Shown here in pieces: positions 50,480 through 59,949 of a stretch of DNA of 64,000 nucleotides (its first letter is position 1; each line of letters opens with the position of its first letter). Under the pieces are notes generated by a model that saw nothing but the letters and a program-made list of their open reading frames with translations, was not told the DNA's origin and made no database searches. The stretch covers positions 682,001 through 746,000 of the forward strand of contig NZ_SDHW01000001.1 of assembly GCF_004118265.1 (NCBI RefSeq), given 5' to 3'. Made by a program: the position numbers and the translations under genes. The DNA is from Lacibacter luteus. GTDB lineage: Bacteria; Bacteroidota; Bacteroidia; Chitinophagales; Chitinophagaceae.

Positions 50480-53476
50480 TTAAAAATTTAAGTTCAATCC
50501 AAAGTTGATGCTGCGTAATGCAGGGTATTGTGCACCACTTACAGAAGCATTGTTTCCGTCGCCATCAACAATTGAAGACACTTCAGGATCCCATCCCTGG
50601 AACTTATGCCATGTGTAAAGGTTTTGTCCTTGTGCAAACACACGCAAGCCTTGTATCTTCAGTTTTTGTGTAATACTTTTTGGCAAAGAGTAAGAAAGCA
50701 TCACATTACGCAAACGCAGGAAGTCGCCTTTTTCAAGAAAGCGTGTCGTTTGTCCCTGTGTTGCTTCATCAATACGTGGGAAGTTGGTGATTTGTCCGGG
50801 TGTTGTCCATGCACTTAAACCGCTGCTTGCAAAACCGGATGTGGTGTATTGATAATACTCTACATTAAAGCGTGCATTGTTGTACACATAGTTACCTGCA
50901 GAATACACAAAGAATGCAGAAAGCTCCAGTCCTTTAAAGTTGAAGGTATTGGTGAAGCCTGCGTTATGCGGTGCATCACTTGTACCTAACACCGTAAGAT
51001 CGTTGGCATCATAATCTTCTGTAATAGTTTTACCATCGGCTTTAAGGTATTGCGAATTACCATTTGCCGGATTTACACCTGCATATTGCACGAGATAAAA
51101 ACTGTTCAATGGTTTGCCTACCTGCAATGCCTGGAAGCTTTTAAACAACTGGAAATCCTGGTTATCGGGCAATGATTTAATGGTGTTCTTATTGTACGCA
51201 TAGTTTGCATCAATATTCCATTTGAAACTTTTTGCATCAATAATTCTAAACGAAAGACTTACTTCCACGCCTTTGTTTTCCATGTCGCCTGCGTTGGAAA
51301 GGAAGGTTCCGTTACCACCACTTGTTGCCGGAACTTTTGGTTCGAAGTACAAACCTGTTGTAACACTTTGGTATAACTCAACTGAACCTCGTATACGACT
51401 CTTCAGCAATTCAAAATCCAATCCAATATTTGCTGTTCTTCTTTTCTCCCATGTAAGATCAGGATTTGCAAGGCGTGTAATATTCAATGTTCCTTGTCCG
51501 CCATAAGTTGCACGACCATATTGTTGCAGATAAGGAAATTCGCCAATACCATTTTGATTACCAACTGCACCAAAACTTGCACGCAGCTTCAGGTAATTGA
51601 CAGCATTTACTTTGAAGAAACTTTCATCGGATACTAGCCAGCCTGCACCAATTGAACCGTACTGTGTCCAACGGTTTTGCGGACTGAGGCGTGATGAACC
51701 ATCTGTTCTTCCCGAGAGTGAAACAAAGTATCTGTTCTTAAATGAATAATCGGCTGTACCAAAGTACGAAAGCAACGAACTGTTTTCGGGAAAGCCACCA
51801 CCAACAATAGGAATATAGCCATTGGTTGCAGTACCGGCAACAAGCCCGGCTTCATTATCGAACGGAAGTAACAAACCAAAACCTGTGAAGTTAAAACTGC
51901 GGCCTGTGCGACGAATAAATTCGGTATACACAGAAGTTGTTAATTCATGTTCATCATTTGCACCAAAACTTGCTTTGTGTGTAAGGCTGTTGGTAATAGT
52001 TGAACGGAAACGACGATCAAGGCTTCTTGCAATAGCACCATCAACAGAAAGTCCACTGCCGATTGCACCGTTTTGTTCTGCAGCTTGTGTTCCTTTCTTT
52101 GTAATAGCAAATGCTTCTGTTTGTGAATAATCGCCACCTGCATTAAAGCGATAAGTTAAGTTTTTAATGCCTGGTATTTTGTATTCAACAAAAACATTTC
52201 CGGTTGATTTTAACTGCCAGCTGTTATCACCATTCTCCAGTAACTCCTCAACAGGATTTAACCAGAATGGAAACTGAACAGAGCCTGCATACGTACCATC
52301 ATCGTTATACGCTTTTTCGTAAGGCAATACCCACAAAACAGTATTCAATGGCGAACCAACACTCTGATCGCCTTCAAACGTTCCTCTGAAGTTTGACCAA
52401 CCACCTGAAAGATTTACACCAAACTTAACGTTGCGTTCGGTATGTGCTAAATTCAATCGTCCGTTATAACGTTTTAAACCGGTATTGATGGTTACACCTT
52501 CCTGATCGAAATAACTGAACGAAGTATAGAAAGTTGTTTTTTCATTACCACCGCTTGCACTAACCTGGTGCGATTGCATTTTACCATCACGAAAAACAAA
52601 ATCGTTCCAGTTATTATTGATCTGGCTGAGAGCAGTTACATCGGCAGCAGACCACCCCCATGGATTACCTGCAATGTTCATTTCAAAATCGAGTTTCTCT
52701 GCAGTATTCATCAGCTTCAGTTTATTTTCCGGAAGCATTGAAATACCAAATTGTCCATCGTATGCAAAACGAACTTTACCGCTGCGGCCTTTTTTGGTTG
52801 TAACAACAATAACACCATTTGCTGCACGTGAACCGTAAATAGCTGTTGATGCTGCATCTTTTAATACCGATACACTTTCAAAATCGCCTTGGTTGATGGT
52901 GCTGAAATCGCCGGGGCGTACCTCTACCCCATCAACGATATACAATGGATCTACCGATCCGTTTACAGAAGTTCGTCCACGAATAATTACATCGGCATTA
53001 CGACCCGGTTGTCCCGATCCTGTTTTAACGTTTAAACCCGGAGCCTGTCCTTGTAAAATCTGATCGAAAGATGCAATGGGTTGGGTGCGGATATCGTCAA
53101 TTACAACCGTTGCAGCTGAACCAATGTTCGAACGTTTGGAACGTGCACCATAACCGGTAATCACTACTTCTTTTAACGCACTTACCGTTGCAACTACTGT
53201 TGCATTAACAACAGTGCCATCAACAGTAATTTCTAAACGTTCAAAAGAAGTGCTGGTGAAAATAAGAACATCGCCTTGTTTTGCTTTGATAGAATAATTT
53301 CCCTGAGCATCTGCAGTAGCAATGGTTTGTGTGCCTTTTACCTGTACAGTAGCAAAAGGCTGGGGTTCTCCGTTTTGTGATGCGATCTTTCCCGTTACTG
53401 TTTGTGCCTGCACAAACGCAAATGAAAACAACGCAATCACAAATGAAAGAAGAACCCGGAGGTTTTTTCTTTTCAT
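50480..53476 (-). CDS. SusC/RagA-family TonB-dependent outer-membrane transporter
   Basis: 998 residues. Signal peptide MKRKNLRVLLSFVIALFSFA ending at VQAQ, then a carboxypeptidase-regulatory-like domain (VTGKIASQNGEPQPFATVQV; about 25-105), a TonB box near EVVITGYGAR, the plug (IRTQPIASFDQILQGQAPGL ... VLKDAASTAIYGSRAANGVI) and a 22-strand barrel ending NFGLNLNF. It imports a ligand delivered by the SusD partner encoded just downstream, powered by TonB. No regulator of the ECF/anti-sigma or hybrid two-component type is next to it. Confidence 0.95.
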   Translation of the reverse strand: MKRKNLRVLLSFVIALFSFAFVQAQTVTGKIASQNGEPQPFATVQVKGTQTIATADAQGNYSIKAKQGDVLIFTSTSFERLEITVDGTVVNATVVATVSALKEVVITGYGARSKRSNIGSAATVVIDDIRTQPIASFDQILQGQAPGLNVKTGSGQPGRNADVIIRGRTSVNGSVDPLYIVDGVEVRPGDFSTINQGDFESVSVLKDAASTAIYGSRAANGVIVVTTKKGRSGKVRFAYDGQFGISMLPENKLKLMNTAEKLDFEMNIAGNPWGWSAADVTALSQINNNWNDFVFRDGKMQSHQVSASGGNEKTTFYTSFSYFDQEGVTINTGLKRYNGRLNLAHTERNVKFGVNLSGGWSNFRGTFEGDQSVGSPLNTVLWVLPYEKAYNDDGTYAGSVQFPFWLNPVEELLENGDNSWQLKSTGNVFVEYKIPGIKNLTYRFNAGGDYSQTEAFAITKKGTQAAEQNGAIGSGLSVDGAIARSLDRRFRSTITNSLTHKASFGANDEHELTTSVYTEFIRRTGRSFNFTGFGLLLPFDNEAGLVAGTATNGYIPIVGGGFPENSSLLSYFGTADYSFKNRYFVSLSGRTDGSSRLSPQNRWTQYGSIGAGWLVSDESFFKVNAVNYLKLRASFGAVGNQNGIGEFPYLQQYGRATYGGQGTLNITRLANPDLTWEKRRTANIGLDFELLKSRIRGSVELYQSVTTGLYFEPKVPATSGGNGTFLSNAGDMENKGVEVSLSFRIIDAKSFKWNIDANYAYNKNTIKSLPDNQDFQLFKSFQALQVGKPLNSFYLVQYAGVNPANGNSQYLKADGKTITEDYDANDLTVLGTSDAPHNAGFTNTFNFKGLELSAFFVYSAGNYVYNNARFNVEYYQYTTSGFASSGLSAWTTPGQITNFPRIDEATQGQTTRFLEKGDFLRLRNVMLSYSLPKSITQKLKIQGLRVFAQGQNLYTWHKFQGWDPEVSSIVDGDGNNASVSGAQYPALRSINFGLNLNF

Positions 53477-53791
53477 GAATGATAAGGTTTAAGTTGAAAC
53501 AATGGTATAACTGTTGTCGTTCAACGGTTATAATGCATGCGAATTAAACGCACTGCACATTAAACTGACATCACATAAATATGTTACGCTGCTCATACGG
53601 CTTACTCATTTGATGAATGGTAATTTTTCAACAGCTATTAAAAACACAATTGCTGTTTTTTACATTTTAAACTGCATTTGTCATTTTCCTGTCAGCAAAA
53701 AAGCTAGCAGCCTGTTTGAAAGGAACAAATTTTTTTTCTTGCCGCAGGGGTTTATATTGCATCCCCTTTTTAACAAGACAACGTAGATAGA
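53477..53791. other. 315-bp gap between divergent susC-like and tex genes
   Basis: A/T-rich, no ORF worth calling on either strand. It must hold the promoters for both divergent genes. TATACCATTG (minus) and TTTATATTGC (plus, 53749-53758) are weak -7 candidates only. No inverted repeat or riboswitch-like structure was seen. Confidence 0.6.
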
Positions 53792-56032
53792 ATGACAGAA
53801 TTTTCATCAAAGATCGCAGGTTCATTAAGCCTGCGTGTGCAGCAGGTAGAAGCCGTAATGGAGTTATTGAACGAAGGCGCCACTATTCCGTTTATTGCCC
53901 GTTACCGTAAGGATAAAACAGGCAATTTAGATGAGGTAGCGATTCAGCAGATACAGGATCAATCGAAATTCCTGAAAGAGTTTACCGAACGTAAAGCCTT
54001 TATTGAAAAAACAATTACCGAACAAGGTAAGATGACGGAAGCATTGCAGGAGAAACTGGACAAAGCTGCTACGTTAAACGAACTTGAAGATATTTATCTC
54101 CCCTATAAACCTAAACGCAAAACAAAAGCACAAACAGCACGTGAAAACGGACTGGAACCTTTAGCCTTGCTGTTGCTTGAACAGAAAGATATCAATGTAG
54201 CAGAACAAGCCGCAACATTCGTGAATGAGAAAGTTGCAAGTGCAGATGATGCGTTACAAGGCGCAAGAGATATTATCTCAGAAATGGTGAACGAAGATGC
54301 CAATGTGCGTGCCAAGCTTCGTAAGTTTTTTGAAGATGAAGCATTAGTGAAGAGCAGCGTAATGAAAGATAAAGAAACCGAAGGCGCTAAATACAAAGAC
54401 TATTTTGACTTTAGTGAACCCGTACATAAAATTCCTTCGCACCGTATTCTTGCTATTCTGCGTGGTTTTACAGAAGGCATTTTAAAGATGAGTATTGAAC
54501 CCGAAGAAGAACTGGCCATTGAATTGGTTGATGGTTTGTTTGTAAAAGGCATGAACGATTCTACTGCACAGGTGAAGCGTGCTGTTAAAGATGCCTATAA
54601 ACGTTTACTGCAACCAAGCCTTGAAACAGAATTCCGTTCGCAGCTGAAACAAAAAGGCGATGAAGAAGCCATCACCGTGTTTGCAGAAAATTTACGTCAG
54701 CTGTTGTTAAGCAGTCCGCTTGGCAGCAAACGTATACTTGCACTTGATCCCGGTTACCGTACAGGTTGTAAAATTGTTTGTTTAGATGAGAAAGGCGAAT
54801 TGCAGACAACTGATCTTATTTACATACACGAGCCGGGTAAGCTTTACTCATCTGAACATACCATCCGTCATTTAGTAAGCACTTACAACACGCAGGTATT
54901 TGCCATTGGCGATGGTACTGCGGGAAGAGAAACTGAACAGTTCATTAAAAAACTCAACTTAGGTTTACCCATCTTTTTAGTGAATGAAGATGGCGCATCT
55001 GTTTACAGTGCAAGTGAAGTGGCACGTGAAGAATTTCCTGATAAAGATGTAACCGTTCGTGGTGCAGTAAGTATCGGTCGCCGTTTAATGGATCCATTGG
55101 CTGAGTTGGTAAAGATCGATCCGAAAAGTATTGGTGTTGGACAATACCAGCACGATGTAAACCAGCTGCGTTTAAAAGAACGTCTCGATCAAACAGTAGT
55201 GAGCTGTGTAAACCAGGTGGGTGTAAACTTAAATACTGCCAGCAAACATTTGCTCAGCTATGTGAGTGGTATTAACAGCAGCATTGCAGAAAACATTGTG
55301 AAGTACAGAAATGAGATCGGTCGTTTCACCTCACGCAAACAATTGTTGAAAGTACCCCGCCTTGGCGATAAAGCATTTGAACAATGTGCAGGTTTCTTAC
55401 GCATCAATGACGGAGAGAATGCTTTGGATAAAAGTTCGGTGCATCCCGAAGCATATGCGGTTGTTGAGAAAATGGCGGAAGACTTACAACTGAAACTGGA
55501 AGAACTGGTAGGCAATGAAGCAACAGTAAAACAGATCAATGCAAAAAAATATGTAAGCGAAACGATTGGTGAATTAACCATCAACGATATTTTAAAAGAG
55601 TTGGTAAAACCCGGACTTGATCCACGCAGTGAAGCACAGGTGTTTGAATATGCCAACATCTTCAGCATCGAAGAAGTTACACCCGGCATGGTTATTCCCG
55701 GCATGGTTACCAACCTCACCCGCTTTGGTGCTTTTGTTGATATTGGTGTAAAACAAGATGGCCTTGTACACGTTTCAGAAATTTCACACGACTATATTAC
55801 TGATCCTGCTGAGAAATTAAAACTCAACGATAAAGTAATGGTGAAGGTGGTGGAAGTTGATCTTGTTCGTAAACGTATTGCACTTTCGATCAAACAAACA
55901 CAGGAAGCACCGGCAAGAGGAACAAGAATGAATAAAAATCCCAATACCAAATTCCAAAAGAAGGAAGAGGATTTAAGCACCCTGAGTGTAAATGATGCGT
56001 TGGCTGCTTTGAAGAATAAGTTTAAGAAATAA
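53792..56032 (+). CDS. tex: Tex-family S1 RNA-binding protein
   Basis: 746 residues, the usual length of Tex, a conserved nucleic-acid-binding protein linked to transcription. Order of parts: helical N-terminal region (VQQVEAVMELLNEGATIPFI, ARYRKDKTGNLDE), YqgF/RNase-H-like domain around residues 315-440 (ILALDPGYRTGCKIVCLDEKG), helix-hairpin-helix (GVNLNTASKHLLSYVSGINS), and a C-terminal S1 domain (GMVTNLTRFGAFVDIGVKQD, GLVHVSEIS) at about 635-705. The tail is basic. Single gene with a terminator. Confidence 0.96.
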   Translation: MTEFSSKIAGSLSLRVQQVEAVMELLNEGATIPFIARYRKDKTGNLDEVAIQQIQDQSKFLKEFTERKAFIEKTITEQGKMTEALQEKLDKAATLNELEDIYLPYKPKRKTKAQTARENGLEPLALLLLEQKDINVAEQAATFVNEKVASADDALQGARDIISEMVNEDANVRAKLRKFFEDEALVKSSVMKDKETEGAKYKDYFDFSEPVHKIPSHRILAILRGFTEGILKMSIEPEEELAIELVDGLFVKGMNDSTAQVKRAVKDAYKRLLQPSLETEFRSQLKQKGDEEAITVFAENLRQLLLSSPLGSKRILALDPGYRTGCKIVCLDEKGELQTTDLIYIHEPGKLYSSEHTIRHLVSTYNTQVFAIGDGTAGRETEQFIKKLNLGLPIFLVNEDGASVYSASEVAREEFPDKDVTVRGAVSIGRRLMDPLAELVKIDPKSIGVGQYQHDVNQLRLKERLDQTVVSCVNQVGVNLNTASKHLLSYVSGINSSIAENIVKYRNEIGRFTSRKQLLKVPRLGDKAFEQCAGFLRINDGENALDKSSVHPEAYAVVEKMAEDLQLKLEELVGNEATVKQINAKKYVSETIGELTINDILKELVKPGLDPRSEAQVFEYANIFSIEEVTPGMVIPGMVTNLTRFGAFVDIGVKQDGLVHVSEISHDYITDPAEKLKLNDKVMVKVVEVDLVRKRIALSIKQTQEAPARGTRMNKNPNTKFQKKEEDLSTLSVNDALAALKNKFKK

Positions 56033-56064
56033 GTTACAAGCTTTTAGCTGCAAATAAATACAGA

Positions 56065-56090
56065 AGAGGCGCATCAAATGATGCGCCTCT
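56065..56090. terminator. terminator between tex and the convergent barrel gene
   Basis: Perfect 12-bp stem AGAGGCGCATCA / TGATGCGCCTCT with a two-base loop. The T-run is poor, so strength is uncertain. Confidence 0.7.
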
Positions 56091-56150
56091 ATATTTATGA
56101 TGGAGTGATTGTTTTAGCCAATGTCTTGCAGCTAATAGCTAACAGCTTCT

Positions 56151-56843
56151 TTACAATCTGAAACCAATTGTAAAACTCAAGACTCTGTGCTTGTTATTTT
56201 CATCTGCATTGTTGTCGCTGCCGGATTGCAACTTTGCTAAACCTAAACCATAGTTTACAGAAAACATCGCTGTTTTACCTTCGAAACCGATCGTTCCGTT
56301 TAAACCATAATCAAAACGGCGGAGAATACCGTAACCTGCACCTTCCTCTCCTGCTGTTGTTGGATCATCATTTGAAAATTCAATATTATCTGTACGGTTG
56401 TACACAATATTCAACGCCTGGTATTCGAGTTTACGTTTACCTGCAATACCCATTGCTACATACGGACCTGCACCTGCAAAGAATTTTGCACCATCGCCCA
56501 TTGGAGCTTTTACCACAACATTCACCGGTACTTCAATGTAATAAGGATTGGTTGATGCTTTAAAGTAACCATTGGTACCTTCTGTACCACTTTGTACTTT
56601 AGAACCTTTTCCTGTAAACAGCAAAGCGGGCTGAATAGATAAAAGATTTTTAACTACAGGAATATCACCTTTTATACCCACATGAAAACTTGGCAACATG
56701 CGTGCTTCGTCAATATCGCCACCATCTGTTACCGACACATTGGCCATATTAAAACCAGCTTTTAAAAATACTGATGATTCCTGTGCTGATACACTGCTTA
56801 CAACAGCAGATAAGAGAAGAATACAAAGCGCTTTGATTTTCAT
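56151..56843 (-). CDS. outer-membrane beta-barrel protein (PorT-like)
   Basis: 230 residues with signal peptide MKIKALCILLLSAVVSSVSA. The rest is built of amphipathic strands in pairs (SSVFLKAGFNMANVSV, LPSFHVGIKGDIPV, LLSIQPALLFTGKGSK, YIEVPVNVVVKAP, FFAGAGPYVAMGIAG) ending RVLSFTIGFRL, typical of the PorT/OmpW-like eight-stranded barrels that are numerous in Bacteroidota. Ligand or role unknown. Confidence 0.88.
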   Translation of the reverse strand: MKIKALCILLLSAVVSSVSAQESSVFLKAGFNMANVSVTDGGDIDEARMLPSFHVGIKGDIPVVKNLLSIQPALLFTGKGSKVQSGTEGTNGYFKASTNPYYIEVPVNVVVKAPMGDGAKFFAGAGPYVAMGIAGKRKLEYQALNIVYNRTDNIEFSNDDPTTAGEEGAGYGILRRFDYGLNGTIGFEGKTAMFSVNYGLGLAKLQSGSDNNADENNKHRVLSFTIGFRL

Positions 56844-56997
56844 AAACGTAATTTTTCAGTTGTTTGCCAAACACCATGCCAAACTAAAAATTGACCTGGG
56901 TACGGATTGTTTGTAATGAATTTGTTTTCTTGTTTACGCAAAACGTAAATACATAGATTTTAAGACGGAAATAAAACTGCAATGTTTAATACAGCAC

Positions 56998-57024
56998 AAA
57001 AAAAACTCCGCACTTGCGGAGCTC
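56998..57024 (-). terminator. terminator of the Ppx-like operon
   Basis: On the minus strand stem CTCCGC / GCGGAG with four-base loop followed by eight T residues, about 30 bp behind the stop of the Ppx-like gene. Confidence 0.82.
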
Positions 57025-57053
57025 TTTATATAAACAAGGGGCAAGTACACAAA

Positions 57054-58193
57054 CTAATCTGTAGCTTCGGTAACATAGGCCGATACCCAACCAACCTGTC
57101 CGTTTTTAATTAAATAAAACTGTTTGGCTTCGTTAACCGATTTAAACTGGCGCATAATACGCAGCAGCAATGCACTGCCTGCCATTAACGACTTTTGATC
57201 GAACACGCTGTGTACACGTTTTACTTCATCACTGATCTGTTTTTTATTCCACTTACCATTCCCCAACTTACCAACAAGGTATGCTTCGCTTAACGAAGAG
57301 AAGTTATCGCTTACACGTTTGGTAAAACGTTCAACATCTTCGTATGTAACCGGAATGATGGGATTATTACTCAGCTCAGGATATAATAATGTTGCAGTAG
57401 CCCATGCAATACCGCCACTGAAGGCGATATGATCACTCACCGGATAACTGCCACTTGTATTTACAGCGTATGTAATATCGGCAGCCTCTGCATTAGCAGC
57501 TACACGAAGCAATTGTTTGCTGTAATTCTGCAACGATTTATCATCGCCACATAATTTATCGGCTGCGTTCGCTGTACTTTTTGTTCCCCAGTTTAACTGA
57601 AACAAATAAAAGTAACTGTCGTTGCCGTAAGGAAAGAAACCACCTTTTGTATTACCGCTGCCAATATCAATTAAAAAAGTATTGTAACGGCGGGCCAATG
57701 GCACAATACCCTGGTGCGAAAGTTTTGCTTCATCCATTACATCCACCACATCAACCAAACGGCCAGGCTCATTAATTTTTGTTTGAAATGCAGAAATAAG
57801 TTTCGAGATCGATTCTGTTTTCTTTTCTTTTTCGGCCTGTTGTTTTACACCACTGCTTACAACAGTAAACACACGTTTTGTTGGAATATTATACTTTGTA
57901 AGCGCTGCATTGAACAGTGCTGTTAATCCATTTAATGTAGCATCGAAGGTTGCGGGAGTAAACGAAATAAAATCGGTATTAATGCTGGTATCTTTTACAA
58001 TGGCAAAACTGTTACCTGTTTCTGCACTGCGTGTAAATTCGATCAAACTCATTTTTACACCTTTTGAACCTACTTCGATACCGGCATACAGATTAGGAAT
58101 TTTGATGTTGCGGTTGACACTTGTTTGTGCTGCAACAAAAGCAGTAATAAATAGAAACGCAGCAAGCAGTGCACGGGCTTTCGTTTTCACCAT
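57054..58193 (-). CDS. exported Ppx/GppA-like actin-fold (ASKHA) protein
   Basis: 379 residues. Unusually for this superfamily, it begins with a signal peptide (MVKTKARALLAAFLFITAFV, cleavage near AAQ23). Two ASKHA phosphate loops are visible: YAGIEVGSKGVKMSL at 37-50 and FLIDIGSGNTKGGFF around Asp176; the SGGI adenosine-type motif is near 258. Overall order matches exopolyphosphatase/guanosine-pentaphosphatase. ATP is scarce in the periplasm, so polyphosphate or another phosphorylated ligand, or a non-catalytic role, is possible (inference). The frame is open 25 codons upstream, but ATG 58193 starts the signal. It lies downstream of a membrane-anchored coiled-coil gene with 107 bp between. 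Confidence 0.8.
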   Translation of the reverse strand: MVKTKARALLAAFLFITAFVAAQTSVNRNIKIPNLYAGIEVGSKGVKMSLIEFTRSAETGNSFAIVKDTSINTDFISFTPATFDATLNGLTALFNAALTKYNIPTKRVFTVVSSGVKQQAEKEKKTESISKLISAFQTKINEPGRLVDVVDVMDEAKLSHQGIVPLARRYNTFLIDIGSGNTKGGFFPYGNDSYFYLFQLNWGTKSTANAADKLCGDDKSLQNYSKQLLRVAANAEAADITYAVNTSGSYPVSDHIAFSGGIAWATATLLYPELSNNPIIPVTYEDVERFTKRVSDNFSSLSEAYLVGKLGNGKWNKKQISDEVKRVHSVFDQKSLMAGSALLLRIMRQFKSVNEAKQFYLIKNGQVGWVSAYVTEATD

Positions 58194-58300
58194 AGCGTAA
58201 TGTAAGTTTGGGTAAAAGTAACACAAACATAAGCCCAGTAAGGGTTTGCGTAAAACAGCATTGTGCAACTGTGAAAAAAATGTGCTTAACCCTGTACCGT

Positions 58301-59152
58301 TTAATTTAAACGCAATTCGGTGCGGGCCATACGCATACCATTTAAATATATCTGTACACTGTATGCGCCTTTGCTAAAGCCTGCAAGTTTAAGGTTTACA
58401 GCAAAACGCCCCGGCTCACCTCTTTTCGCCAGCACTTTTGCTTTGCGTGTATAAGCAAGGCGATCATCGTTGGCAGCAGTAAACATTCCCGATTGCCAGG
58501 GATCATCCTGTATAACATCACCCGAAGGATCGGTAATAACCATAAATACATCCGACTCCGCTGCGTTAGCTGATGTAGTTTGCAAAGTTGCTCCAACACT
58601 CAGGTAACCTGCAGCATCGGCTTTTGCAGTGGGCAGCTCTCTGCCTGTTTCCATAGCACGAAAACTGACACCTGAAACAGTATAAGAAGTTTCGACGGTT
58701 GGTGGTTTAATGGAATTATCTGTTTTTGCAGTAGTAACGGTTGAACGTGTTTCGGCAGGTGATTGCACAGAAATTCCGGCTGTTTGTGCCAGGCGTTGCT
58801 GCAGTTGTTTTATTTTTTGCTCTGCCCGTTTAAGATCTTCCTTTGTTATGTTATTGATGGCAAGTATTGCCGAAATTTCGTTGCGTAAACTATCTATTTC
58901 ATTTACGGCTGCAGTTGTGCCAACCGTATCGATCATTACAGCATTGCGGGAAGAATCCATTTGTTGTAACAGGCTGTTGTAAGCCAACCGTAACGAATCG
59001 TTGATGCGGCTTTGCAATGCAAGCGAATCTTTTACAGGTACAACTTCTTTTACACTTGTTGCATATTTGTTTTTATCATACAAATGATAACCCCAGGTGG
59101 CAACAAGACAAAGTGAAACTACAACCAGCAAAATATTCCTCGTATCCTTCAT
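58301..59152 (-). CDS. membrane-anchored periplasmic coiled-coil protein
   Basis: 283 residues. One N-terminal transmembrane helix (ILLVVVSLCLVATWGYHLY, uncleaved by appearance) is followed by a coiled coil (about 40-125: ALQSRINDSLRLAYNSLLQQ, EIDSLRNEISAILAINNIT, KRAEQKIKQLQQRLAQ), a Thr/Ser linker, and a C-terminal beta-sandwich-like domain (GVSFRAMETGRELPTAKADA, FAVNLKLAGFSKGAYSVQIY). No recognised family. Neighbouring and upstream of the exported Ppx-like gene, so the two may form a periplasmic assembly. Confidence 0.75.
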   Translation of the reverse strand: MKDTRNILLVVVSLCLVATWGYHLYDKNKYATSVKEVVPVKDSLALQSRINDSLRLAYNSLLQQMDSSRNAVMIDTVGTTAAVNEIDSLRNEISAILAINNITKEDLKRAEQKIKQLQQRLAQTAGISVQSPAETRSTVTTAKTDNSIKPPTVETSYTVSGVSFRAMETGRELPTAKADAAGYLSVGATLQTTSANAAESDVFMVITDPSGDVIQDDPWQSGMFTAANDDRLAYTRKAKVLAKRGEPGRFAVNLKLAGFSKGAYSVQIYLNGMRMARTELRLN

Positions 59153-59227
59153 ACCGCTGCAAACTACTTATTAATTAAGGTTTGAAAGATGCCGCACCCG
59201 CTTTGTGGATAAGCTGTGAAATGCAAA

Positions 59228-59251
59228 ATCCCTCCGCAAACGCAGAGGGAT
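59228..59251 (-). terminator. hairpin behind the DUF2911 gene
   Basis: Stem ATCCCTCCGC / GCAGAGGGAT (one mismatch) with a four-base loop, followed by TTTT on the minus strand. Confidence 0.65.
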
Positions 59252-59279
59252 CGGGTTGTATACATTGATGGTTTAAAAA

Positions 59280-59789
59280 CTATCCTTCAATTTTAACCTT
59301 TACTTCCAGCTTTTCCCAAAGTAATGAGAAGCTGCCTGTTTTTCCTTCATACTTCAGCACTTCGTTGGCAGCAGCTGCAGCAGCAGGAGTTACCGTAACA
59401 CGCAGCACATCATCGGCTTGTTTGTAACTGTAAGCGCCCCATTGTTTCGCTGTTTTGTTAAAGATGATGGTCCACTCTTTTTCGCCAGGGATGGTAAAGA
59501 ATGAATATTTACCGGCAGGTAATGTTTTACCTTCTACCTTAATATCCTTATCGGTTTCAAAAGTAGTTGCTTCGTTGGCACCTGCACGCCATACTTCGCC
59601 ATAAGGCACCAGCTTACCCCATATTTCCCGACCCTTTACAGAAGGTGCATTGTAATTAATCTTAATAGTAGCTGCACCGCTTTTAAATTCGGTTGATGCA
59701 GGAGGACTAGGCTTTTTATTTTCCTGTGCACATGCTGTTACTGTAACAACAAATAACAGAAAAGGCAGCAAACGGAACATACGTTTCAT
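59280..59789 (-). CDS. secreted DUF2911 family protein
   Basis: 169 residues; signal MKRMFRLLPFLLFVVTVTAC could be a lipoprotein signal (VTACAQ). The DUF2911 domain is clear: INYNAPSVKGREIWGKLVPY, GEVWRAGANEATTFETD, LPAGKYSFFTIPGEKEWTII and FNKTAKQWGAYSY. The family is common in Bacteroidota and has no known activity. Single gene. Confidence 0.9.
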   Translation of the reverse strand: MKRMFRLLPFLLFVVTVTACAQENKKPSPPASTEFKSGAATIKINYNAPSVKGREIWGKLVPYGEVWRAGANEATTFETDKDIKVEGKTLPAGKYSFFTIPGEKEWTIIFNKTAKQWGAYSYKQADDVLRVTVTPAAAAAANEVLKYEGKTGSFSLLWEKLEVKVKIEG

Positions 59790-59880
59790 ATTCGTTATTT
59801 TTTTTGAGTGAGTAAATTACTACAAAATACTTGCAATATTGTTGCCTGTATGACAAACGGTTTTATTGCTCAAAAAAAGA

Positions 59881-59922
59881 AAGGTTGTTACCTGTGCCAA
59901 ATGGCCTTCGGTAACAACCCTT
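59881..59922 (-). terminator. terminator behind the BNR propeller gene
   Basis: Stem AAGGTTGTTACC / GGTAACAACC(C)TT with a 17-nt loop; on the minus strand it is followed by TTTCTTTTTTT. Confidence 0.8.
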
Positions 59923-59949
59923 CGTTCAATCAGTCTTTTTAGTATCTGC

